5,332 nt of DNA from CAYOSU01 sp964541255 (GTDB lineage Bacteria > Bacillota > Clostridia > Christensenellales > CAMQZB01). Both the position numbers and the translations under genes were made by a program. Shown here piece after piece: positions 1 to 5,332 of this stretch (the first letter of the stretch is position 1; each line of letters starts with the position of its first letter). The stretch lies in NCBI GenBank assembly GCA_964541255.1, contig CAZIPL010000074.1, positions 1 through 5,332 on the forward strand, read 5' to 3'. The notes under the pieces were generated by a model. It did no database searches, was not told the DNA's origin, and saw nothing but the letters and a program-made list of their open reading frames with translations.

Positions 1-42
1 CGCATACAAAATAATTGCAATGCGAATATTATAAAATATATT

Positions 43-47
43 GGAGA
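43..47 (+). promoter_or_regulatory. Shine-Dalgarno of tpiA
   Basis: GGAGA lies 7-8 nt before the ATG at 55, a normal spacing. The tpiA frame is open back to the window edge but contains no ATG, GTG or TTG upstream of 55, so this site and the conserved N-terminus fix the start. The rest of 1-54 is AT-rich; the other two + frames stop at 12-14 and 32-34, and neither short tail is recognisable as the end of a preceding gene. Confidence 0.85.
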
Positions 48-54
48 AACGACT

Positions 55-807
55 ATGAGAAAACCTATTATTGCGGGAAACTGGAAAATGAACAAAACGC
101 AGAAGGAAGCCGAAGCTCTTATCACTTCGCTTATTCCTTTGGTCAAAGACGCTGAGTGCGACGTAGTAATTTGCGTACCTTACACGAACCTTGCAAAGGC
201 TGTTGAGCTTACAAGCGGAACAAACATCAAGGTCGGTGCCGAAAACGTTCATTTCGCTAAGAGCGGAGCTTATACGGGCGAAATTTCCGTAGATATGCTT
301 AAAGAGATCGGAGTTGAATACGTAATCATCGGTCACTCCGAGCGTCGTCAATATTTCGGCGAAACGGACGAAACTGTTAATTTGAGAGCTTCTGCGGCAC
401 TTGCAGGCGGACTTAAACCTATCATTTGCGTAGGCGAGCTTAAAGAAGAAAGAGTCGGCGGACTTACCGAAGAGGTTGTATCTCGTCAGGTAAGAGGCGC
501 ACTCAAAGCTTTCACCCCCGAAATGATGAAAGAAACCGTTATCGCTTATGAACCCGTATGGGCAATCGGAACGGGACTTACCGCTACGGATGAACAGGCT
601 AACGAGACTATCGGATATATCAGAAACGTAGTTAAAGATATGTTCGGCGTAAAGGTTGCTTCCGAGCTTCGCATTCAATATGGCGGAAGTATGAAACCCG
701 CTAACGCTAAATCCTTGATGGCTCAAGAAGAAATCGACGGCGGTCTTATCGGCGGCGCATCTTTGGTTGCCGAAGACTTTGCGAAAGTAGTTAATTACAA
801 CGCTTAA
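55..807 (+). CDS. tpiA: triosephosphate isomerase
   Basis: This cytoplasmic glycolytic/gluconeogenic enzyme interconverts dihydroxyacetone phosphate and glyceraldehyde 3-phosphate. The 250-residue product is the usual full length for the single-domain TIM barrel. Visible landmarks are the N-terminal AGNWKMN with substrate-binding Asn9 and Lys11, the electrophilic His94 in IIGHSERR (91-98), the catalytic base Glu166 in YEPVWAIGTG (165-174) including the mobile loop 6, YGGS (209-212), and the phosphate-binding GGASL (233-237). All catalytic residues are present, so it should be active. All 19 isoleucine codons are ATT or ATC, none ATA, a bias consistent with high expression. The stop at 805-807 is followed 14 nt later by gpmI, so the two are almost certainly co-transcribed; in relatives gap and pgk usually lie upstream. 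The identification is by conserved motifs and is essentially certain. Confidence 0.98.
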   Translation: MRKPIIAGNWKMNKTQKEAEALITSLIPLVKDAECDVVICVPYTNLAKAVELTSGTNIKVGAENVHFAKSGAYTGEISVDMLKEIGVEYVIIGHSERRQYFGETDETVNLRASAALAGGLKPIICVGELKEERVGGLTEEVVSRQVRGALKAFTPEMMKETVIAYEPVWAIGTGLTATDEQANETIGYIRNVVKDMFGVKVASELRIQYGGSMKPANAKSLMAQEEIDGGLIGGASLVAEDFAKVVNYNA

Positions 808-811
808 TTTT

Positions 812-815
812 GAGG
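812..815 (+). promoter_or_regulatory. Shine-Dalgarno that sets the gpmI start
   Basis: GAGG lies 6 nt before the ATG at 822. The reading frame could be extended to a TTG at 810, but that codon overlaps this site and has no ribosome binding site of its own, so 822 is the better start. Confidence 0.75.
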
Positions 816-821
816 CTAAAT

Positions 822-2351
822 ATGAAAAAACTCACAATGTTAATGATTCTCGACGGCTTCGGAATCGCTCCCGAAAGCGATTATAACGCAATTACCGTCG
901 AGGGCGTTCCTAATATAAGAAAGCTTATCGAGAACTATCCGCATGCAAAACTCGGCGCAAGCGGAATGGACGTAGGTCTTCCCGACGGTCAGATGGGAAA
1001 CAGCGAGGTAGGTCACCTCAACATCGGTGCCGGAAGAATCGTATATCAAGAGCTTACGAGAATTACCAAGTCTATATCAGACGGCGATTTCTTCGATAAC
1101 AGCGCATTCTTGAATGCTATCGATTTTGCCAAATCTCACGGCGGAAAGGTTCATTTATACGGACTTTTGTCCGACGGCGGCGTTCACAGCCACATCAAAC
1201 ATCTTTTCGCTCTTCTGAAGCTTTGCAAAGACAGCGGACTTGACGACGCATACGTTCATTGTTTCCTTGACGGAAGAGACGTTTCGCCTACAAGCGGTGC
1301 TGGATATATCGACGAGCTTCAGGAATATATGAATTCCATCAACTTCGGTCATATCGCAACCGTAATGGGAAGATACTACGCAATGGACAGAGACAATCGC
1401 TGGGATCGCGTAGAAAAGGCATATATGGCTATAGCTAACGGCATAGGCGAAGAAATAACCGATGCCGCAGATTCCGTAAGAAAGTCTTACGAGCTTTCCG
1501 TAACGGACGAATTCGTCATTCCTAAGGTCGTAGTCAAAGAAGACGGCACTCCCGTTGCAACCGTAAATTCGGGCGACGCGATTATTTTCTTCAATTTCCG
1601 TCCCGACAGAGCAAGAGAAATCACTCGCGCTTTCACGCAGAATAAGTTTGACGGATTCTTCAGAAACAAGATGAATCTTTATTATGTCTGCATGACGCAA
1701 TATGACGCAACGTTTGAAAACGTAGACATTGCATATAGACCGCAGACTTTGAAAAATACGTTGGGAGAATATGTAGCGAGCCTTGGAAAGAAACAGCTTC
1801 GCATCGCCGAAACTGAAAAATACGCGCATGTAACTTTCTTCTTCAACGGCGGAGTAGAGGCTCCTAACGAGAATGAAGACAGAACGCTTGTTCCGTCTCC
1901 CAAGGTTGCGACTTATGACTTGCAGCCCGAAATGAGCGCTCCCGAAGTTTGCGAAAAGGTTATCGATGCGATTAAGTCTTGCGAATATGATCTCATCATT
2001 TTGAATTTTGCAAACTGCGATATGGTCGGACATACGGGAGTTATGGAAGCTGCGGTAAAAGCCGTTGCAACCGTTGACGAATGCGCTGGAAGAATTGCCG
2101 AAGAAGTTAATAAAGTCGGCGGAAGCTTGCTAATCACTGCTGACCATGGAAATTGTGACAAGATGGTTGAAGACGGTGCACCTTTCACGGCGCATACTAC
2201 TAATCTCGTTCCCGTAATACTCGTTGACGACAACAGAAAGGACGTTAAGCTTTCGGACGGAAGACTCTCAGATCTTGCTCCTACGCTTCTCGAGCTTATG
2301 GAATTGCCCGTTCCGAGCGAAATGACGGGAAAATCTTTGATAATAAAATAA
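822..2351 (+). CDS. gpmI: 2,3-bisphosphoglycerate-independent phosphoglycerate mutase
   Basis: This enzyme interconverts 3- and 2-phosphoglycerate in the cytoplasm through a phosphoserine intermediate and, as known for the family, needs two Mn2+ ions. The product is 509 residues, matching the usual 505-515. It belongs to the alkaline phosphatase superfamily, with a phosphatase domain split around an inserted transferase domain. Residues visible and matching family positions are Asp11 (ILDGFG), nucleophile Ser61 (GNSEVGHLNIGAGR), His122 (SDGGVHSH), Arg152-Asp153 (GRD), Arg184 and Arg190, Arg260 and Arg263 (FRPDR), Lys333, Asp400 and His404 (CDMVGHTG), Asp441-His442 (TADHGN) and His458 (AHTTN). 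Nothing essential is missing. It follows tpiA by 14 nt with its own Shine-Dalgarno. No terminator is seen behind it, so transcription may continue into secG. The related archaeal-type apgM is excluded by the motif set and length. Confidence 0.97.
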   Translation: MKKLTMLMILDGFGIAPESDYNAITVEGVPNIRKLIENYPHAKLGASGMDVGLPDGQMGNSEVGHLNIGAGRIVYQELTRITKSISDGDFFDNSAFLNAIDFAKSHGGKVHLYGLLSDGGVHSHIKHLFALLKLCKDSGLDDAYVHCFLDGRDVSPTSGAGYIDELQEYMNSINFGHIATVMGRYYAMDRDNRWDRVEKAYMAIANGIGEEITDAADSVRKSYELSVTDEFVIPKVVVKEDGTPVATVNSGDAIIFFNFRPDRAREITRAFTQNKFDGFFRNKMNLYYVCMTQYDATFENVDIAYRPQTLKNTLGEYVASLGKKQLRIAETEKYAHVTFFFNGGVEAPNENEDRTLVPSPKVATYDLQPEMSAPEVCEKVIDAIKSCEYDLIILNFANCDMVGHTGVMEAAVKAVATVDECAGRIAEEVNKVGGSLLITADHGNCDKMVEDGAPFTAHTTNLVPVILVDDNRKDVKLSDGRLSDLAPTLLELMELPVPSEMTGKSLIIK

Positions 2352-2368
2352 ATTTTCGTCTCAAATAA

Positions 2369-2382
2369 CTTGCCAAAGCAAG
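2369..2382. repeat. small inverted repeat overlapping the putative secG -35
   Basis: CTTGC and GCAAG form a perfect 5-bp dyad around CAAA. It lies 17 nt after the gpmI stop and overlaps the candidate -35 hexamer of the secG promoter. It has no T-tract behind it, so it is a poor terminator; it could be an operator half-site pair, an mRNA 3'-end stem for gpmI, or chance. Confidence 0.35.
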
Positions 2383-2399
2383 AATGTTTGTGATAGAAT
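2370..2399 (+). promoter_or_regulatory. candidate sigma-A promoter of secG with extended -10
   Basis: TTGCCA at 2370-2375 and TAGAAT at 2394-2399 are separated by 18 nt, and TGA directly before the -10 makes it an extended -10 element. The predicted transcription start would fall near 2406, giving a leader of about 26 nt that still contains the whole secG ribosome binding site. This would give secG expression independent of the glycolytic genes. It is a pattern match only. Confidence 0.45.
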
Positions 2400-2418
2400 A
2401 TTTTAGACTTATGAATTT

Positions 2419-2423
2419 GGAGG
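2419..2423 (+). promoter_or_regulatory. strong Shine-Dalgarno that sets the secG start
   Basis: GGAGG, continuing as an AGAAGG purine stretch, lies 8 nt before the ATG at 2432. The frame has an earlier ATG at 2384, but that codon sits inside the candidate promoter and has no ribosome binding site, so 2432 is preferred. Confidence 0.85.
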
Positions 2424-2431
2424 AGAAGGTA

Positions 2432-2767
2432 ATGTCTTCTGCTATTAATGGAGTATATAATATTTTGGCTCCGCTTTTCACGGTATCCAATGCTGCTTAT
2501 CACGTAATTGAAATTGTTCTTTTCGTTTGCATGGTAGTATGTTCCGTATTTACAATTTTGGTCGTTATGTTCCAGCCCGGCAACAGCGAGGGTGTAGGAG
2601 CTATTTCGGGTTCTGAAACTTTCTTCAGCAAAAACGATACTTCGCTCGAAGCAAAGCTCAAGAGATTGACAATCGTATCTATCTGCGTTATTATCGGATT
2701 TTCGATTTTGTTCTTCCTTGTTGCTTCTGAAATTCTTATCGGTGTCGGTCCTATCGTTGTCGGCTAA
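2432..2767 (+). CDS. secG: preprotein translocase subunit SecG
   Basis: SecG is the small, non-essential membrane subunit that stimulates protein export through the SecYEG channel. The predicted 111 residues show the family plan: a first transmembrane segment at about 24-47, a cytoplasmic loop with the SecG signature MFQPGNSEGVGAISG (46-60) followed by SETFFSK, a charged stretch ending LKRLT (76-80), and a second transmembrane segment at about 80-103. It is longer than the roughly 75-80 residues usual in Bacillus-like relatives because about 23 residues precede the first membrane span and a short hydrophobic Gly/Val tail ends the protein. The signature normally carries more glycines; here Pro49 and Glu53 occur in it. 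Its place between glycolytic genes and rnr-smpB is the classic Firmicutes context and supports the call. It probably uses its own promoter as well as readthrough from gpmI. Confidence 0.93.
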   Translation: MSSAINGVYNILAPLFTVSNAAYHVIEIVLFVCMVVCSVFTILVVMFQPGNSEGVGAISGSETFFSKNDTSLEAKLKRLTIVSICVIIGFSILFFLVASEILIGVGPIVVG

Positions 2768-2786
2768 GTGAAGAAAAACGTATATG

Positions 2787-2817
2787 ACGGCTATGTACTT
2801 TTTGCATAGCCGTTTTT
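2787..2817 (+). terminator. intrinsic terminator after secG
   Basis: A perfect 9-bp stem, ACGGCTATG (2787-2795) with CATAGCCGT (2805-2813), can extend inward by a U-G and an A-U pair to leave a 5-nt loop. It is followed by a run of five T (2813-2817) and further T-rich sequence. It starts 20 nt after the secG stop and should end secG transcripts. Its T-tract finishes 9 nt before the rnr ATG at 2827, so it also sits in the rnr translation initiation region. Confidence 0.9.
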
Positions 2818-2826
2818 GTGTTTATT

Positions 2827-4923
2827 ATGATGTTCAAAGATAAGGTATTAGAAATAATTCAATCCCGTCCGTCCGATTATTGGTCTTCGGAAAAGGTATG
2901 CGAAAAATTGGGAATAACTTCTGTTGCGGAAAAGCAAGAAGTCGAAAACGCGTTGAACGAGCTTTTTGTTGACGGAACTCTAACTAACGACGTAAAGTAT
3001 AAGTATATTCTTAGCGAATATAAAGGGTATATGAAAGGAACGTTAGCGGGAAACGCAAAAGGTTTTGCGTTTTTTCGCGCCGATGACGAGAGTATTCCCG
3101 ACTATTTTATTCCGAACAAGAATCTTTACGGCGGCATGCACGGCGATAAAGTACTTGTCGCACGCGATTTTTCCGAAAACTCGGGAGATGTCGGCTACGT
3201 CGTCAGAATTCTCGAACGAGGGGTTAAGGAAGTGGTCGGAACGTATCAAGCGGGTAAGTTTTGCGGCTTTGTTTTGCCTGACGACAAACGCTTTTTCAGC
3301 GACGTATATATTTCCGACGGCAAAAGCAAGAATGCGAAGAACGGTAGTAAGGTCGTTGCTAAGATTACTAAATACGGCAAAAAAAATCCCGAGGGCGAGA
3401 TCGTCGAGATTTTGGGTAAAGTAGGAGCTCCAGGCATTGACGTTATGTCGATTATTAGAGCTCACAATATAAAGTGCGAGTTTGAAAAGAAAACCTTGGT
3501 AGAGGCTAATATGCTTCCGTCGGAGGTTACGAAGAAGCAGCGCGACGGCAGAACGGATTTTACGAAGCTAAACACTTTCACTATTGACGGTGACGACTCG
3601 AAAGATTTCGACGATGCGGTTTCGGTAGAGAAATTGTCTAACGGTAACTATCTTTTAGGCGTTCATATCGCAGACGTTACGGAATATGTCAAAGAGGGCG
3701 GCGCAATAGACGACGAAGCGTATATTCGCGGCACGAGCGTGTATTTTGTCGATAGGGTAATCCCCATGCTGCCCGAAAGCCTTTCTAACGGAATATGTTC
3801 TCTCAACGAAAGTGTAGATAGACTGACGCTCTCTTGCGTTATGCAGATTGATAAAAACGGCAACGTTGTCGATAGCGAAATAGTTAAAGGGGTAATCTCT
3901 TCGAAGCATAGAATGACTTATAATAAAGTCACGCGAATAATCGAGGGAGATAAGGCTCTTATAGCGGAATATTCCGACATATACAGCGATATTATGCTTA
4001 TGAACGAGCTTGCGGACGTATTGATCAAAAAACGCGAAAAAGAGGGTTCTATCGACTTTGATACGCAAGAGGCAAAGATTATTTTGGATAAAAACGGGGT
4101 AGCTGTTGACATCAAGCCGTATGAACGCGGAATATCTAACAGAATGATAGAGGAGTTTATGATTCTGGCAAACTGTACCGTTGCCGAAAGATTGTTCTAT
4201 TTAGAGCTTCCTTGCGTATATCGAATCCACGAAGAGCCTACGGAAGATAAGTTGGAATCGTTTGCCGCGTTCGTAAACGCTGTCGGAATACCTTTTAGAG
4301 TTCCTCAAAACGGAATACGTTCGAAAAACCTTGCAGATTTATTGACAAGGCTTGACGGTAATATGCTATACTCTATTGTAAACAGAGTTATGCTTCGCTC
4401 TATGCAAAAGGCAAAGTATTCGTCCTATTGCAAAGAGCATTTCGGTTTATCGCGTGCGTGCTATTGTCATTTCACTTCACCGATACGTCGTTATCCCGAT
4501 CTTTTTGTTCATAGAATGCTTAAATATCTTATCGACGATAGATTCGACGATAGACTTATGAACGGCGAGTTTATTCGTGCAGAAGAGGTCGCTACTCACT
4601 CTACCGAAACGGAACGAAAAGCCGATGAGGCGGAGAGAGATGTTGACGAGCTTAAAAAGACGGAATATATGCACACTCTTTTGGGTGAAGAGTGTGACGG
4701 CATAGTTTCGGGCGTAACTCAATTCGGCGTATTCGTTGAACTTGAAAACACTTGCGAGGGATTGATTCGTATTGAAACGTTGAATGATCCGAACCTTGTA
4801 TATAACGAAAAGATGTATACTTTGTCATCGGGCGATCATTGTTTCACGCTCGGACAAAAGGTGAGAATCAAGGTCGTCGGAGCAGATATCGCATCGCGTA
4901 GAGTAAGCTTTGTTTTGGCTTAA
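2827..4923 (+). CDS. rnr: ribonuclease R (3'-5' exoribonuclease, RNB family)
   Basis: RNase R degrades RNA processively from the 3' end, including structured RNA, and acts in mRNA turnover, rRNA quality control and decay of tmRNA-tagged messages. The product is about 698 residues. Domains in order: N-terminal winged helix (about 5-62), two cold-shock/OB domains (about 68-130 and 136-197), the RNB catalytic domain (about 240-570) and an S1 RNA-binding domain (about 618-697). The metal-binding catalytic acids are Asp254, Asp260, Asp262 and Asp263 in the IDGDDSKDFDDAV block, and the RNB signature HFTSPIRRYPDL is at 548-559. The protein stops right after S1, with no lysine/arginine-rich tail. The start is uncertain: ATG 2827, ATG 2830 and GTG 2818 are in frame and none has a Shine-Dalgarno; alignment favours one of the ATGs. 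A terminator lies immediately upstream. Many ATA isoleucine codons contrast with tpiA and suggest modest expression. RNase II is less likely because a winged helix is present. Confidence 0.95.
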   Translation: MMFKDKVLEIIQSRPSDYWSSEKVCEKLGITSVAEKQEVENALNELFVDGTLTNDVKYKYILSEYKGYMKGTLAGNAKGFAFFRADDESIPDYFIPNKNLYGGMHGDKVLVARDFSENSGDVGYVVRILERGVKEVVGTYQAGKFCGFVLPDDKRFFSDVYISDGKSKNAKNGSKVVAKITKYGKKNPEGEIVEILGKVGAPGIDVMSIIRAHNIKCEFEKKTLVEANMLPSEVTKKQRDGRTDFTKLNTFTIDGDDSKDFDDAVSVEKLSNGNYLLGVHIADVTEYVKEGGAIDDEAYIRGTSVYFVDRVIPMLPESLSNGICSLNESVDRLTLSCVMQIDKNGNVVDSEIVKGVISSKHRMTYNKVTRIIEGDKALIAEYSDIYSDIMLMNELADVLIKKREKEGSIDFDTQEAKIILDKNGVAVDIKPYERGISNRMIEEFMILANCTVAERLFYLELPCVYRIHEEPTEDKLESFAAFVNAVGIPFRVPQNGIRSKNLADLLTRLDGNMLYSIVNRVMLRSMQKAKYSSYCKEHFGLSRACYCHFTSPIRRYPDLFVHRMLKYLIDDRFDDRLMNGEFIRAEEVATHSTETERKADEAERDVDELKKTEYMHTLLGEECDGIVSGVTQFGVFVELENTCEGLIRIETLNDPNLVYNEKMYTLSSGDHCFTLGQKVRIKVVGADIASRRVSFVLA
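4531..4554 (+). repeat. in-frame 12-bp tandem duplication within rnr
   Basis: Two adjacent 12-bp units share 11 of 12 bases (TCGACGATAGA at 4532-4542 and 4544-4554). They encode the tetrapeptides IDDR and FDDR at residues 569-576 of RNase R, in the variable linker after the catalytic RNB domain. The reading frame is kept and no conserved residue is touched. Confidence 0.7.
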
Positions 4924-5029
4924 AGAGAATATTTATCCATTAAGTCTAATTGAGTTTTATCCCAATCGATTTACAATCTAAAGTTAAACTCACTCATAAA
5001 AAAGTATCAAAGAGATATTGAATGGTAGT

Positions 5030-5057
5030 TTGAAAGAAGACGTTTTAATTTTATAGG
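5030..5057 (+). promoter_or_regulatory. weak candidate promoter upstream of smpB
   Basis: TTGAAA (5030-5035) and TATAGG (5052-5057) are 16 nt apart. A start near 5064 would leave a leader of about 37 nt before smpB. The -10 lacks the conserved final T, so this is tentative. Confidence 0.2.
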
Positions 5058-5071
5058 TGTCCGTAAATATA

Positions 5072-5100
5072 TTGCCAATAACGGAATAAAGTAGTATTAT
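5072..5100 (+). promoter_or_regulatory. promoter-like sequence abutting the smpB start codon
   Basis: TTGCCA (5072-5077) and TATTAT (5095-5100) are separated by an ideal 17 nt and score better as hexamers than any other pair in the gap. However, the -10 touches the ATG at 5101, so a normal start site would be about 5107, inside smpB. Either it is fortuitous or transcripts from it do not encode full SmpB. The same TTGCCAA heptamer forms the candidate -35 of secG. Confidence 0.25.
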
Positions 5101-5332
5101 ATGAAAGTAATTGCAACAAACAAAAGCATAAATTTCGAATATTTCGTCGTCGATAGGTTCGAGGCGGGAATAGAACTTTCGGGGTGCGAGGTCAAATCGA
5201 TAAGAAGCGGCAACGTATCCTTGAAAGAAAGCTTTATTTTCGTTCGCAACGGTCAAATGACATTGAAGAATATGCATATTGCTCCTTATAAGCAAGGCAG
5301 CTTTTCAAATCTCGATCCTCGTCGCGACAGAA
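5101..5332 (+). CDS. smpB: SsrA-binding protein SmpB (5' part, cut by window end)
   Basis: SmpB binds the tRNA-like domain of tmRNA and is required to load it into ribosomes stalled on broken messages (trans-translation). Only the first 77 codons plus one base are in the window; complete homologues are about 150-160 residues. The visible part matches the SmpB OB-fold core: N-terminal MKVIATNK, YFVVDRFEAGIELSGCEVKS (14-33), IRSGNVSLKESF (34-45), then LKNMHIAPYKQG (55-66) and LDPRRDR (71-77), the start of the region that continues into the basic C-terminal part. The GCEVKSIR block carries Cys29 where Thr is common, a mild variant. The ATG at 5101 fits the family N-terminus, but no Shine-Dalgarno is seen at normal spacing; GGA at 5083-5085 is 15 nt away. 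It follows rnr by 177 nt, the usual Firmicutes neighbour. The gene appears intact up to the edge. Confidence 0.95.
   Translation, partial: MKVIATNKSINFEYFVVDRFEAGIELSGCEVKSIRSGNVSLKESFIFVRNGQMTLKNMHIAPYKQGSFSNLDPRRDR

Larger units (their letters stand above)
4924..5100. other. AT-rich rnr-smpB intergenic region
   Basis: No gene is seen in these 177 nt; smpB's own frame is closed by TAG at 5092-5094. A 7-bp inverted repeat, TGAGTTT (4951-4957) and AAACTCA (4986-4992), encloses 28 nt that include the palindrome AATCGATT (4964-4971). It has no T-tract, so it is not an intrinsic terminator. A second dyad is near smpB: TATTG and CAATA around C5075, flanked by CCGT (5061-5064) and ACGG (5081-5084). 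No convincing terminator for rnr is present, so rnr-smpB readthrough is possible. Confidence 0.5.

Noticed and set aside
15..42. TTGCAA and TATATT with 16-nt spacing as a promoter for tpiA
   Set aside because: The -10 would abut the ribosome binding site and place the transcription start inside or after it; operon context also suggests transcription from upstream.
1155..2033. 292-codon open frame on the minus strand
   Set aside because: It lies wholly antisense to the motif-complete gpmI, shows no recognisable domain, and is explained by the codon bias of the real gene.
2324..2360. Imperfect dyad GACG..AAAAT with ATTTTCGTC at the gpmI end as a terminator
   Set aside because: A 2-nt bulge, weak pairing, overlap with the coding end and no T-tract make it unconvincing.
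1913..2503. 196-codon open frame on the minus strand across the gpmI-secG junction
   Set aside because: It overlaps the gpmI 3' end, the secG promoter region and the secG 5' end, is low-complexity Ser/Thr/Ile-rich, and has no family resemblance.
3065..3424. 119-codon open frame on the plus strand in another frame
   Set aside because: It lies inside rnr, whose frame there encodes clear cold-shock domains; this frame shows no family features.
4951..4992. TGAGTTT/AAACTCA inverted repeat as a terminator of rnr
   Set aside because: The stem is only 7 bp and AT-rich, the loop is 28 nt, and no T-tract follows on either strand.
4990..5295. 101-codon open frame on the minus strand
   Set aside because: It is antisense to conserved smpB coding sequence and runs into the AT-rich gap; no motif or ribosome binding site supports it.
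1..5332. CRISPR array, insertion sequence, tRNA or rRNA, phage or defence genes
   Set aside because: No regularly spaced repeats, transposase motifs, terminal inverted repeats, cloverleaf sequences or defence domains were found; the window is filled by housekeeping genes.

Overview
This 5.3-kb window comes from a bacterial chromosome and reads as a core housekeeping locus of the Firmicutes/Bacillota type, most likely from the class Clostridia. The main grounds are gene order and protein style: triosephosphate isomerase, cofactor-independent phosphoglycerate mutase, SecG, RNase R and SmpB lie in a row on the + strand, an order typical of Clostridia and close relatives. Base composition looks moderate to slightly AT-rich by eye. 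I cannot name a genus.

Layout. Positions 1-54 are a short leader with a good ribosome binding site. tpiA (55-807) and gpmI (822-2351) are 14 nt apart and are the lower-glycolysis part of an operon that in relatives also carries gap, pgk and often eno; eno is not present between gpmI and secG here. An 80-nt gap follows, with a plausible extended -10 promoter and a small hairpin, then secG (2432-2767) behind a very strong Shine-Dalgarno. A clear intrinsic terminator (2787-2817) ends directly before the start codon of rnr (2827-4923). A 177-nt AT-rich gap with no gene precedes smpB (5101 to the window end), which is cut off after 77 codons. Every gene is on the + strand; the long minus-strand open frames are shadows.

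How the genes work together. TpiA and GpmI are consecutive-pathway glycolytic enzymes (dihydroxyacetone phosphate to glyceraldehyde 3-phosphate; 3-phosphoglycerate to 2-phosphoglycerate). SecG is the small accessory subunit of the SecYEG translocon. RNase R and SmpB belong to RNA and translation quality control: SmpB delivers tmRNA to stalled ribosomes and RNase R degrades structured and defective RNA. The tmRNA gene ssrA would be expected just beyond the window, but that cannot be seen.

No undescribed system is visible. The most unusual points are local and regulatory: the rnr start codon sits immediately behind a strong terminator hairpin with no Shine-Dalgarno, smpB also lacks one, and the RNase R ends right after its S1 domain without the basic tail seen in well-studied homologues.
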